DNA of 64,000 nt from Rhizobium nepotum 39/7 (GTDB lineage: Bacteria > Pseudomonadota > Alphaproteobacteria > Rhizobiales > Rhizobiaceae), in contig NZ_JWJH01000019.1 in assembly GCF_000949865.1 (NCBI RefSeq), positions 124,001 through 188,000 on the forward strand. Direction: 5' to 3'. A program made the position numbers and the translations under genes. Under the pieces are notes generated by a model. The model searched no databases, was not told the DNA's origin, and saw only the letters and a list, made by a program, of their open reading frames with translations. Shown one piece after another: positions 1 to 8,296 of the stretch (positions are counted from its first letter, which is position 1; each line of letters begins with the position of its first letter).

Positions 1-457
1 GCGATACGGGATCGCCATGCGAGGCGAGAAGCGCCACACCGGCAATGGTGAGACAGAAACCGGCGATCTGGCCGAACAGCACGCGGGTGCGGAACAGGAC
101 GAAGTTCAGCACGAATATGACCATGGGAATGCCCGCCTGGATGACGGCGGCATTGATGGCGGAGGTGTGTTGCAGCGCCGTGTAGAGAAAGACGTTGAAG
201 GCGGTGTAGCCGACGCTGCCGAGCACGAAGAAATAGGGCAGGCGTTTTTTCACCACCGGCCAGTCCTTAATGAGCTGCGGCACGGAAATGGCGAAGATGA
301 TGGCGACGGCGAAGACCCACCGCAGGAAGGTGAAGGCCATGGGGCTGATGTGGCCGACGGCGAGCTTTCCGGCAACGGTGTTGCCGCCCCAGCAGAGCGT
401 GGCGATGATGAGGGCGATATAGGCTTTCGAAGGCACGCTGATGTTTCGCTTCTTCAA
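1..457 (-). CDS. EamA/DMT-family permease, N-terminal part (runs off left edge)
   Basis: The minus strand reads through about 150 hydrophobic residues with the drug/metabolite-transporter pattern: an N-terminal segment containing IALIIATLCWGGNTVAGKLA, then HISPMAFTFLRWVFAVA and further membrane helices. This matches the first EamA half of an inner-membrane exporter; the substrate cannot be told. The gene is truncated by the window edge. The start is uncertain: a TTG at 457 or a GTG at 436 are both in frame, and GTG436 has a weak GAAG upstream. It is divergent from purA, with about 220 bp between them holding both promoters. Confidence 0.75.
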   Translation of the reverse strand, partial: MKKRNISVPSKAYIALIIATLCWGGNTVAGKLAVGHISPMAFTFLRWVFAVAIIFAISVPQLIKDWPVVKKRLPYFFVLGSVGYTAFNVFLYTALQHTSAINAAVIQAGIPMVIFVLNFVLFRTRVLFGQIAGFCLTIAGVALLASHGDPVS

Positions 458-679
458 GGGGGGCGGAAAAACGAGAGGGGGTGAACGGCGGCCTCGCGCC
501 CGCGCTTGTCCTCCCCACGGGGCGAGATAATGCGGAATTCGGCATTTTGTCACGGAAAAAGCAAAATTCACCATAAGAAACAGGGTCGCTTTCCGTAAAA
601 CAACACAGTATACATTCGCGGGTTTGGGTTTCCCATCGGGTTATCGGGCGCGCAAGCGCCATGAGCAGGAAAGCAAGAA

Positions 680-1978
680 ATGACGAATGTTGTGGTGGTC
701 GGCTCGCAATGGGGCGACGAAGGCAAAGGCAAGATTGTCGACTGGCTGTCCGAGCGGGCAGATGTCGTCGTGCGGTATCAGGGCGGCCACAATGCCGGCC
801 ATACGCTTGTCATCGATGGCATCAGCTACAAGCTTTCGCTTCTGCCTTCCGGCGTCGTGCGTCCCGGCAAACTCGCCGTCATCGGTAATGGCGTCGTGGT
901 CGATCCGCATGCGCTGATTGCTGAAATCGGCCGTCTGGAAGTGCAGGGCGTCACGGTAACGCCTGAAAACCTGCGCATTGCCGACAATGCCACGCTCATT
1001 CTTTCCCTGCATCGCGAGCTGGACGGCATGCGTGAAGACGCCGCCTCCAACAGCGGCACCAAGATCGGCACCACGCGTCGCGGCATCGGCCCGGCTTACG
1101 AAGACAAGGTCGGCCGCCGCGCCATCCGCGTCATGGATCTTGCCGACATGGAGGCGCTTTCCGCCAAGGTCGATCGCATCCTGACACATCACAACGCCCT
1201 TCGCCGTGGTTTCAGCGCCGCTGAAGTCTCGCATGAGACCATCATGGAAGAGTTGAGCTCGGTTGCCGAGCGCATCCTGCCGTTCAGCGAAACCGTGTGG
1301 CTGCTGCTCGACAAGAAGCGCCGGGCCGGTGCACGCATCCTGTTCGAAGGCGCACAGGGTTCGCTGCTCGATATCGACCACGGCACCTATCCTTACGTGA
1401 CCTCTTCCAACACGGTTGCCGGCCAGGCCGCTGCCGGTTCGGGCATGGGTCCGGGTTCGCTCGGCTATATTCTCGGCATCACCAAGGCCTATACGACCCG
1501 TGTGGGCGAAGGCCCGTTCCCGACCGAGCTGCATGACGAGATCGGCCAGTTCCTGGGCGAAAAGGGCCATGAATTCGGCACCGTCACCGGCCGCAAGCGC
1601 CGCTGCGGCTGGTTCGATGCGGCACTGGTGCGCCAGTCGGTCGCCACCAACGGCATTACCGGCATCGCGCTGACCAAGCTTGACGTTCTCGACGGTCTGG
1701 ATGAGCTGAAAATCTGCGTCGGCTACAAGCTCGACGGCCAGGAAATCGACCATCTTCCGGCAAGCCAGGGCGCGCAGGCGCGCGTCGAGCCGATTTACGT
1801 CACGCTGGAAGGCTGGAAAGAATCTACCGTCGGTGCCCGAAAATGGGCGGATTTGCCTGCTCAGGCAATCAAATATGTCCGTCAGGTCGAGGAATTGATC
1901 GGTGCGCCTGTCGCGCTTCTGTCGACAAGTCCGGAGCGTGACGACACCATACTTGTGACTGATCCGTTTGAGGACTAA
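680..1978 (+). CDS. purA: adenylosuccinate synthetase
   Basis: This enzyme makes adenylosuccinate from IMP and aspartate with GTP, the first committed step to AMP, in the cytoplasm. The 432-residue length is normal. The N-terminal [16 protein letters not shown]-loop region, GHNAGHTLV, the [17 protein letters not shown] region, [20 protein letters not shown] and [13 protein letters not shown] are all classic PurA motifs. The ATG at 680 is preceded by a purine-rich AGCAGGAAAG. It is a single gene with no obvious partner, and no strong terminator is seen before the next gene. Confidence 0.98.
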   Translation: MTNVVVVGSQWGDEGKGKIVDWLSERADVVVRYQGGHNAGHTLVIDGISYKLSLLPSGVVRPGKLAVIGNGVVVDPHALIAEIGRLEVQGVTVTPENLRIADNATLILSLHRELDGMREDAASNSGTKIGTTRRGIGPAYEDKVGRRAIRVMDLADMEALSAKVDRILTHHNALRRGFSAAEVSHETIMEELSSVAERILPFSETVWLLLDKKRRAGARILFEGAQGSLLDIDHGTYPYVTSSNTVAGQAAAGSGMGPGSLGYILGITKAYTTRVGEGPFPTELHDEIGQFLGEKGHEFGTVTGRKRRCGWFDAALVRQSVATNGITGIALTKLDVLDGLDELKICVGYKLDGQEIDHLPASQGAQARVEPIYVTLEGWKESTVGARKWADLPAQAIKYVRQVEELIGAPVALLSTSPERDDTILVTDPFED

Positions 1979-2048
1979 TGTCCTCGACGATCTAGATTCA
2001 TAAACCATATCGGGCCGGTACGTCGCCGGTCACGACGAGAAAGTGCTT

Positions 2049-4322
2049 ATGGCGGATTTTGTAGCAGTCATTCGCAAGGCCGTGGATGGCTTGGCGAACA
2101 ATACTCCCGAAAACCGGGCGAAGGTTTACGACAAGGCGCGCAGTGCGGTTGTGCGCCAGCTCGAGAATATGAAGCCACGTCCGCCGGAAGAATTGTTGCG
2201 TCGGCAGATCGCCAAGCTCGATGCCGCAATCGCCGAGGTGGACAGCGAATATGCCGAGGCCTTGCCAGCGCTGGAGGAGGATGAAGCCTTCTCCCCCGCT
2301 GCGGAAGAGGCGGCAGCGCCGTACCAGCAGGACTTTGCCGACGAGCCTACGGTCCAAGCCGGGGAGCAGGATGAGCGGCACGAGCCGGTTGAAGAAGAAC
2401 CTGCTCCGGTTGAACCCGCAGAGCCTGAGCCGGTTTACGAAGAGCCTGCCCGTGAGGAAGAGCCTCTGCACGAGGCGCATGTTTCCGCTGTCATCCCGCA
2501 TGAGGAGCAGCGTTACGGGCAGCACCAGCCGGAAGAGCTTTACGACGCGCCGGAACCTGTTCATACCGCCCCTTCTCACGAAGAGGTTGGCACCTATTTC
2601 ACCCGCGCGGATGAAGAGCCGGCTCATCAGCCGGAAGACGAGCGTGTTGGCGATGTGGAGCCCCATGCCGACGATTCCGTTCCGCCCCATTGGGCGCAGC
2701 CGGTAGACGAGGACGACTGGCGCAAGCTCGACAAGGCCGATGACGAAGATGTCCGCCCGGCCGCCGAGGAATATGCCGAAGTGCGCAACGAGGCGGGCGA
2801 CCATTCCGTCGTTGCCGGCTATTCCGCGCAGCATTATCAGGCACCGGATGTCAGCTTCGAGCCGGAAAGGCGCGACGAGGACGACCATGCCGACCACCGC
2901 GCCAGCGTCGATCCGGTTTTTGGTGGACGGGACGATTTTTCCGAACCTCGCCAGACGGAAGACACAGCCCCGAAAAAGGCGGCTGTCGTCGAGGATTTCT
3001 CGTCCTATTTCGAGGACACGGATCTCGCCATTCCCGCGAAGGATGCTCCGGCGCTTCCGCGCGCTGATAACGATCCCTTCGGTGACCGGACCGCAGTCAA
3101 GGACAACAAGGAACGCACGCCCTGGGACGACCTGGACGAGCTGATCGGTTATGACGGCGCGTCGTCTTCCAGCCGGGCAACTGCGGATGAAACGCCTGCT
3201 TTGGGTACTGCGGCTGCGACGCCGGCTTACATGGTCAAGAAGAAGCCGCGCCGCAATTATGCGTCGCTGGTGCTTGCCCTTGTCGGTGCCGGGCTTCTCG
3301 CCGGTGGCGGTTACGCGCTCTGGCAGAATCGCGACGCGCTGAACGACATGGTCGGCGGACTGGTGCAATCGGCGCAGAATGGCGGGGGAACCCAGACGCC
3401 TTCGACCGATACGACGCAGCCGCAGACATCCACCCCGCCCGCTGGCCAGCAGCCGCCTGCGGCCGGGCAGCAGCCGGCAACAAACCCGACCAATCACCAG
3501 GCGCAGCCCCATGGCGATGACGGTTCCGTCACCGGCACGAAGTTCACCCAGCGGCTTCTGGCCGACGGGACCGAACGTGACGAGGGGCCTGCACCGGGCG
3601 CCAACGGCCAGCCGGTCACGGCGGAAGGCCAGTCGGTCTACGAACAGAATGTCGCGGCGCCGCCTGCGGGCGAGGCTCCGGCCAACACAGCGCCCGCGCC
3701 CGCTGGCGCGCCCACGGGAACGCCTGCCGGTACGCCGCCTGCCCAGCAGCCTGCCGCTGCCGCCACCGGCGACCGCATGTTCCTTTACGAGGAAGTGCTG
3801 GGCCAGACGGTTCCGACCGCCATTCAGGGCAGCGTTTCCTGGTCGTTGCAGCAGGAAAACGACAATGAGGGCCGTCCGTCTCCAACGGTGCAGGGCCAGA
3901 TCACGGTTCCCGGCCGTGGCCTCAGCGCGCTCATCACCTTCAAGCGCAACACCGACCCGTCCCTGCCGGCAAGCCATCTGATCGAAATCGTCTTCTCGGT
4001 TTCGCCCGGCTTCGAAGGCGGCGCTATCGACAGCGTCCAGCGCATCGCGATGAAGAGCACGGAACAGGATCGCGGCAACGCCCTGATCGCGGTTCCGGCC
4101 AAGATCACCGACGATTTCCACATGATCGCGCTCAATGACTTCCCGGATGCGATGAAGACCAATCTGGAGCTGCTGAAGAGCCGCAACTGGATCGATATTC
4201 CGGTCTCCTATCGCAACGGCCGCCGTGCGCTTCTGACCCTGCAAAAGGGTACCGACGGCATCGCCGCCTTCGATACGGCGCTGCGCGAATGGGCGGCTGC
4301 AAAGCCGGCGACCGGACAGTGA
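2049..4322 (+). CDS. large acidic single-span membrane protein, function unknown
   Basis: This 757-residue protein has four zones. Residues 1-75 are a charged helical domain (MADFVAVIRKAVDGLANNTP). Residues ~80-390 are Glu/Pro-rich and probably disordered. A KKKPRRNY stop-transfer patch at ~397-404 precedes one membrane helix (ASLVLALVGAGLLAGGGYAL). After it comes a Gln/Pro/Thr/Ala-rich linker and a folded domain of ~190 residues at the C-terminus (from DRMFLYEEVLGQTVPTAIQG). By the positive-inside rule the acidic half is cytoplasmic and the last domain periplasmic. The ATG at 2049 is preferred over an in-frame GTG at 2043 because GAGAAAG sits ~6 nt upstream. I recognise no named family; the shape suggests an envelope or polar scaffold, which is only an inference. 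Confidence 0.85.
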   Translation: MADFVAVIRKAVDGLANNTPENRAKVYDKARSAVVRQLENMKPRPPEELLRRQIAKLDAAIAEVDSEYAEALPALEEDEAFSPAAEEAAAPYQQDFADEPTVQAGEQDERHEPVEEEPAPVEPAEPEPVYEEPAREEEPLHEAHVSAVIPHEEQRYGQHQPEELYDAPEPVHTAPSHEEVGTYFTRADEEPAHQPEDERVGDVEPHADDSVPPHWAQPVDEDDWRKLDKADDEDVRPAAEEYAEVRNEAGDHSVVAGYSAQHYQAPDVSFEPERRDEDDHADHRASVDPVFGGRDDFSEPRQTEDTAPKKAAVVEDFSSYFEDTDLAIPAKDAPALPRADNDPFGDRTAVKDNKERTPWDDLDELIGYDGASSSSRATADETPALGTAAATPAYMVKKKPRRNYASLVLALVGAGLLAGGGYALWQNRDALNDMVGGLVQSAQNGGGTQTPSTDTTQPQTSTPPAGQQPPAAGQQPATNPTNHQAQPHGDDGSVTGTKFTQRLLADGTERDEGPAPGANGQPVTAEGQSVYEQNVAAPPAGEAPANTAPAPAGAPTGTPAGTPPAQQPAAAATGDRMFLYEEVLGQTVPTAIQGSVSWSLQQENDNEGRPSPTVQGQITVPGRGLSALITFKRNTDPSLPASHLIEIVFSVSPGFEGGAIDSVQRIAMKSTEQDRGNALIAVPAKITDDFHMIALNDFPDAMKTNLELLKSRNWIDIPVSYRNGRRALLTLQKGTDGIAAFDTALREWAAAKPATGQ

Positions 4323-4353
4323 TGGTTTGTGGGGGGCGTTCCACCGATAGCTC

Positions 4354-4535
4354 GCCCCCTCATCGCCTCGCTACGCTCCGGCACTTCTCCCCGGCGGGGA
4401 GAAGAATTTGCCGCGCCCTCTCGACCTCTCAACGCGCAACCCTGAAGTTTCATGCGGAATGAGACAGTGCTCCAGCTTCTTCTCCCCGGTCGGGGAGAAG
4501 TGCCGGAGCGTAGCGAGGCGATGAGGGGGAGCGCT
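4354..4535. repeat. intergenic palindromic repeat, family A (variant with long outer arms)
   Basis: Two inverted copies of a GC-rich unit flank a short centre. Each contains the inner palindrome CTTCTCCCCGGCGGGGAGAAG. The outer arms, CCTCATCGCCTCGCTACG and its complement, end near 4354 and 4535. The element lies between the convergent envelope-protein gene and rpoH. Together with the rpoH terminator it fills most of the gap 4323-4663. Confidence 0.85.
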
Positions 4536-4562
4536 CCCGTTTCTTCGCAAGGGTGCGTCTAA

Positions 4563-4593
4563 CAAAAAACCCGCAGACCTTGCGATCTGCGGG
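4563..4593 (-). terminator. rho-independent terminator of rpoH
   Basis: On the minus strand an 8-bp stem, CCCGCAGA with TCTGCGGG, is followed directly by TTTTTTG. It lies ~70 nt after the rpoH stop codon. Confidence 0.85.
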
Positions 4594-4616
4594 ACTAGCT
4601 CATTCCTAAATTCGAC

Positions 4617-4645
4617 GTCATCCCCGGGCTTGACCCGGGGATCCA
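4617..4645. repeat. short palindrome, family C (CCCCGGG-CTTGA-CCCGGGG)
   Basis: A perfect hairpin, TCCCCGGG-CTTGA-CCCGGGGA, lies in the rpoH 3' region between the stop codon and the terminator. A related pair of such units occurs at 48498-48584. Confidence 0.7.
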
Positions 4646-4663
4646 TACCGCCGGAAGGCTTCC

Positions 4664-5566
4664 TTAAGCATCCACCACGCGCAGCGCGCGGGCGGCTTCG
4701 AGGGCTTCCTTCTGAACGGCTTCCTGCACCTTCTCGAAGGCGCGAACCTCGATCTGGCGCACGCGTTCGCGGCTGATGTCGAACTCGGAGGAGAGTTCTT
4801 CCAGCGTTACCGGGTCTTCGGCGAGGCGGCGAGCCTCGAAGATGCGGCGTTCGCGTTCGTTCAGCACGCCCATGGCCTTGGCCAGCATGCGGCGGCGGGT
4901 TTCCAGCTCGTCCTGCTCGATCAGCACGGCTTCCTGGCTTTCATGGCCGTCCACCAGCCAGTCCTGCCACTGGCCGGATTCGCCTTCGGACGCCTTGATC
5001 GGCGCATTCAGCGACGCGTCGCCATGCAGGCGGCGGTTCATCGAGATGACTTCTTCCTCGGAAACCTGCAGCTTGGTAGCGATTTCCTTGACGTGTTCCG
5101 GCTTCAGATCGCCCTCGTCGATCGCCTGGATGCGGCCTTTCAGCCGGCGCAGGTTGAAGAACAGGCGTTTCTGGTTGGCCGTCGTGCCCATCTTCACCAG
5201 CGACCACGAACGCAGGATGTATTCCTGGATCGAGGCCTTGATCCACCACATGGCATAGGTGGCAAGACGGAAACCGCGTTCAGGATCGAACTTCTTCACC
5301 GCCTGCATCAGGCCGACATTGCCTTCGGACACGACTTCGCCGATCGGCAGGCCGTAACCGCGGTAACCCATGGCGATCTTGGCGACGAGACGCAGATGGC
5401 TGGTGACGAGCTTATGGGCGGCGTCGCGGTCGCCATGCTCGGCGTAACGCTTGCCAAGCATGTACTCTTCCTGCGGCTCCAGCATCGGAAATTTGCGGAT
5501 GTCGTCGAGATATCTATTGAGACCGGCTTCACCGGCCGTAATCGTAGGCAAACTATTGCGGGCCAT
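4664..5566 (-). CDS. rpoH: heat-shock sigma factor sigma-32
   Basis: This 300-residue alternative sigma factor directs RNA polymerase to heat-shock promoters. Region 2 is clear (LVTSHLRLVAKIAMGYRGYG, then DPERGFRLATYAMWWIKASI). It is followed by the RpoH-specific box QKRLFFNLR and a region 4.2 helix-turn-helix (LEELSSEFDISRERVRQIEV). The ATG at 5566 follows a strong GGGGGG ribosome site. A sigma-32-like promoter lies ~107 nt upstream (5680-5708), pointing to autoregulation. The Agrobacterium rpoH gene is known to be heat-inducible. A terminator follows at 4563-4593. Confidence 0.97.
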   Translation of the reverse strand: MARNSLPTITAGEAGLNRYLDDIRKFPMLEPQEEYMLGKRYAEHGDRDAAHKLVTSHLRLVAKIAMGYRGYGLPIGEVVSEGNVGLMQAVKKFDPERGFRLATYAMWWIKASIQEYILRSWSLVKMGTTANQKRLFFNLRRLKGRIQAIDEGDLKPEHVKEIATKLQVSEEEVISMNRRLHGDASLNAPIKASEGESGQWQDWLVDGHESQEAVLIEQDELETRRRMLAKAMGVLNERERRIFEARRLAEDPVTLEELSSEFDISRERVRQIEVRAFEKVQEAVQKEALEAARALRVVDA

Positions 5567-5679
5567 AAAGCACCCCCTTATCTATGGTCTGGAACGGCAC
5601 CCTCCTGAATTGACGATTACTCGCCCGAGGCACACCGCTAGTGGCGGGTCGTTACCGACCCCGCACGAACCCATGTAAC

Positions 5680-5708
5680 AAATATGTACGCGCCCGCCGC
5701 GTTTCAAG
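5680..5708 (-). promoter_or_regulatory. candidate RpoH-dependent promoter of rpoH
   Basis: The minus strand shows CTTGAAAC (-35 side, ending near 5703), a 16-nt spacer, and CATATTT (5686-5680) as the -10. The alphaproteobacterial sigma-32 consensus is roughly CTTGAAA and CYTATNT; one position differs in the -10. The promoter would start transcription ~107 nt before the rpoH start codon. Confidence 0.55.
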
Positions 5709-5731
5709 CGAAGGGGGCGTTCACACATGCG

Positions 5732-6556
5732 TTATGTTCCGGCGACACTGTCTCTGACCTGTTTAACTTTCGAGCGGTAGATTCGTTCCGAAAATCCGCC
5801 GAGGCCGGAGCGCACCATCAGTTCATACATCACCCGCCTGCGCATGGGATTGTGCAGTCGCACGACGGCGGAGCCGAGAAATTGCGTTTCGACATGGCCA
5901 AGCGCCTGCAAATCGGGTTCGTCGGCGATGGCGCCGGCGTAAACCGCGTGAAATTCGCGGTGGCAGACATAGGTCTTGTATTTGGTCATGGCGAAGCAGG
6001 CGAGGCTGTGGCCATGCGTGCGCAGAAAATCGGCGACGCCAACAGTCACTTCCGGCCAGGCAGGGTTGAAGGTGTCGTCGAAGACGATGACGCCGTGCGG
6101 GGCGATCGCCTCCATCGCCAGTTTCGCATCGGCCAGCACATGATGCAGGTGGTGCCCGCCATCGATGCTGAAGAACCGAACCGGGCCGATCTTCGAGGTG
6201 ATGTCGGCGGCTGCGAGCCGGGTGCTGTCACCCTTGATGATCAGGTCCCTGTCCATGGCAAAACCCAGCCGCCGGCCGTTTTCCATCAGACGGTCATACT
6301 GGTCGAGGCTGCCATCCTCCGGCGGGTCCATTTCGAACAGGTCGACGCCAAGTACCTTCTCCTGCACCTGCGCGAATTTGCGCAGCAGAAAATAGGAGCG
6401 GCCATAATAGACGCCGATTTCCGCCATGCCGCCCTCAAGGCCGTCTCTCGTCTGCGCCTGCAGAAGCGCCTTGAAGACAAGGGCGTCGGGTGGATCGATA
6501 TAGCCTTCGACGCTGCGTAGATCCTGAAATATAAACCGGCGTTCATCGATGTTCAT
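5732..6556 (-). CDS. class I SAM-dependent methyltransferase (Methyltransf_24 type)
   Basis: This soluble 274-residue protein has a Rossmann-like methyltransferase core. Motif I is EIGVYYGRSYFLL (~44-56), followed by an acidic GVDLFEMDPPEDGS, the FFSIDGGHHLHHVLADAKLA segment (~145-165), and IVFDDTFNPAWPEV. This arrangement is seen in stand-alone methyltransferases of sugar or secondary-metabolite pathways. The substrate is unknown, and the neighbours rpoH and the pseudouridine synthase give no clue. The ATG at 6556 is the only sensible start. Confidence 0.8.
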   Translation of the reverse strand: MNIDERRFIFQDLRSVEGYIDPPDALVFKALLQAQTRDGLEGGMAEIGVYYGRSYFLLRKFAQVQEKVLGVDLFEMDPPEDGSLDQYDRLMENGRRLGFAMDRDLIIKGDSTRLAAADITSKIGPVRFFSIDGGHHLHHVLADAKLAMEAIAPHGVIVFDDTFNPAWPEVTVGVADFLRTHGHSLACFAMTKYKTYVCHREFHAVYAGAIADEPDLQALGHVETQFLGSAVVRLHNPMRRRVMYELMVRSGLGGFSERIYRSKVKQVRDSVAGT

Positions 6557-6842
6557 GCGCGATAGATCCCGTCATCATGCCGGTTTCGTTCAGCTCTGCG
6601 GATCGAACGAAAAGCGTCCCTTGCGGCGTTTGTATTCGGCAAGCTCGTTATGCGGCCACGGTATTTACGGGGACGATTTCAAGCAGGCCGGGGGGCCGAG
6701 GAGGTGCGATGATTGAAGCGGAATTGGGGCGGTCTACAAAAAGGACCATTCGTGGAATATCGCTATCCGCTAATCTTTTTTTATTATCCGGGGCTTCCGG
6801 CAAGATGCATGGCGCGGTTTTTTGCCGCGCCATGCGGCTTTT
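6557..6842. other. 286-bp intergenic stretch, possible plus-strand transcript
   Basis: There is no convincing gene here. A plus-strand ATG at 6711 has a good GAGGAGG site, but its frame runs through the hairpin at 6807-6835 and into rluD, so I do not call it. The stretch ends in a strong plus-strand terminator-like hairpin, leaving room for a small RNA. Confidence 0.4.
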
Positions 6843-6843
6843 T
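6807..6843 (+). terminator. strong stem-loop with plus-strand U tract
   Basis: An 11-bp perfect stem, GCATGGCGCGG with CCGCGCCATGC, has a loop of T6G and is followed on the plus strand by GGCTTTTTC. On the minus strand it lies immediately after the rluD stop but lacks a T tract there. As a classical terminator it therefore fits a plus-strand transcript with no annotated gene. Confidence 0.6.
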
Positions 6844-7865
6844 CAGCCGCGCAGGGCGGTGATCAGTTCCTGCATGTCATCCGGCATGTCGGTTTCGAAC
6901 TCCATCACCTCGCCGGTGCGGGGGTGTTCGAAGGCGAGCAGATAGGCATGCAGCGCCTGTCGCGGGAAGGCGTTGACGGTGCTTCTGGCCGGTTCGTCCA
7001 GCAGGTTCGCCTTGGTGCGGAAGGCTGCGCCATATTCCGGATCGCCGATCAGCGGGTGGCCGATATGGGCCATGTGCACGCGGATCTGGTGGGTGCGGCC
7101 GGTTTCCAGGCGGCATTCCACCATGGAGGCGAGGCAGGACGCATCCGGCCTTTCATGGAAGCGCTCCATCACTTCGTAATGGGTGATTGCCTCGCGGGCA
7201 TCGTAGGTATCCTCGCGCTTGACGGCACGTTTGGTGCGGTCGGCGCCGCGGCCGAGTGCTGCGTCGATAGTGCCGCGCAGCGTGCGCGGCCGACCCCAGA
7301 CCACGGCCTTGTAGGCGCGTTCCAGCGGGCCGGTGCGGCCATGGTCGGCAAATTGCGCGGCGAGATGGCGATGGGCGTTGTCGTTCTTGGCCACGACCAT
7401 GACGCCGGAGGTTTCCTTGTCCAGCCGGTGCACGATGCCCGGCCGCTTCACGCCGCCGATGCCGGAGAGGCTGTCGCCGCAATGGTGAATGAGGGCATTG
7501 ACCAGCGTTCCCGTCCAGTTGCCGGCACCCGGATGCACGACGAGACCGGCGGGCTTGATGAGCACGATCAGGTCCTCGTCCTCATATTCCACGTCGAGCG
7601 GGATATCCTCGCCCTTGGGTTCGGGGTCTTCCGGCTCCGGCATCACGATCTCGATGCGGTCCTGCGGGTGCACCTTCTTTTTCGGTTCGGTCACCGGCGT
7701 CCCGTTCAGGAAAACCGCGCCCTGCTCGATCAGCGCCTTCAGGCGGCTGCGCGACAGGTCGCCGCCAACTTCGGCCGCCAGCCAGGAATCGAGGCGGCCT
7801 TCGGCGTCTTCCCCGGCAATCAGGACTTTCCTTGCGTCTCCGCCTTGTTTAAAGGGGTCGTTCAT
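6843..7865 (-). CDS. RluA-family 23S rRNA pseudouridine synthase (RluD-like)
   Basis: This ~340-residue cytoplasmic enzyme isomerises uridines in large-subunit rRNA. An N-terminal S4 RNA-binding domain (SRSRLKALIEQGAVFLNGTPV) precedes the catalytic domain. The signature HRLDKETSGVMVVAK contains the catalytic aspartate, and ETGRTHQIRVHMAHIGHPLIGD is the second family motif. The ATG at 7865 (MNDPFKQGG) is preferred to an upstream TTG at 7883. It starts only 38 bp from the divergent gene at 7904, so the two promoter regions must overlap. Confidence 0.92.
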   Translation of the reverse strand: MNDPFKQGGDARKVLIAGEDAEGRLDSWLAAEVGGDLSRSRLKALIEQGAVFLNGTPVTEPKKKVHPQDRIEIVMPEPEDPEPKGEDIPLDVEYEDEDLIVLIKPAGLVVHPGAGNWTGTLVNALIHHCGDSLSGIGGVKRPGIVHRLDKETSGVMVVAKNDNAHRHLAAQFADHGRTGPLERAYKAVVWGRPRTLRGTIDAALGRGADRTKRAVKREDTYDAREAITHYEVMERFHERPDASCLASMVECRLETGRTHQIRVHMAHIGHPLIGDPEYGAAFRTKANLLDEPARSTVNAFPRQALHAYLLAFEHPRTGEVMEFETDMPDDMQELITALRG

Positions 7866-7903
7866 TCTTATTTTTCCGATCAATCAGCATTTCAGGGAAC
7901 CCG

Positions 7904-8296
7904 ATGACGCAGATCGAGCAAGACGAACAGGAAGACAAACCGCTTGATCCGGCCATGGATAAAGTTCGCCGCAAGATGATCCGTTTGCAGATCGTGTCTG
8001 GCTCCGTGATGTTTATCAGCCTTATGGCCGTCTTCGGCGCGGTTGTCTACAAGGCGGTGGGGCCGTCGAAAACCGTTGCGACGCAGAGCGTACCGCAAAA
8101 TCTGGGCGTTCCCACCGGCAATGGACCGCTTGCCGTGACCGCCAGCCTGCCACAGGGCTTTACGATCGACAATGTCAGCTATTCCGGCGGCGACATGCTG
8201 TTTTACGGCAAGCTTGCCAACGGCACCCGCAAGGCATTGGTCTTCAACGTCGCGACCGGCCGGTTCCTCGCCGATGTGACGGTCGATGCCCAGTGA
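7904..8296 (+). CDS. small single-span membrane protein (DUF6476-like)
   Basis: This 130-residue protein has an acidic N-terminus (TQIEQDEQEDKPLDPAMDKV), one membrane helix (~29-50, IVSGSVMFISLMAVFGAVVY) and a small periplasmic C-terminal domain. It resembles a Rhizobiales-conserved family that I recall as DUF6476; function unknown. Its stop codon overlaps the start of the RNA methyltransferase gene, so the two are translationally coupled. Confidence 0.8.
   Translation: MTQIEQDEQEDKPLDPAMDKVRRKMIRLQIVSGSVMFISLMAVFGAVVYKAVGPSKTVATQSVPQNLGVPTGNGPLAVTASLPQGFTIDNVSYSGGDMLFYGKLANGTRKALVFNVATGRFLADVTVDAQ

Noticed and set aside
1998-4244. Long minus-strand open frame antisense to the acidic envelope protein
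   Set aside because: It has Arg/Leu-rich sequence with no family motifs, typical of a frame opposite GC-rich coding DNA; the plus strand has the start site, membrane helix and domain order.
6711-6945. Plus-strand ATG with a GAGGAGG site
   Set aside because: Despite the ribosome site, the frame runs through a strong hairpin and into rluD on the other strand.
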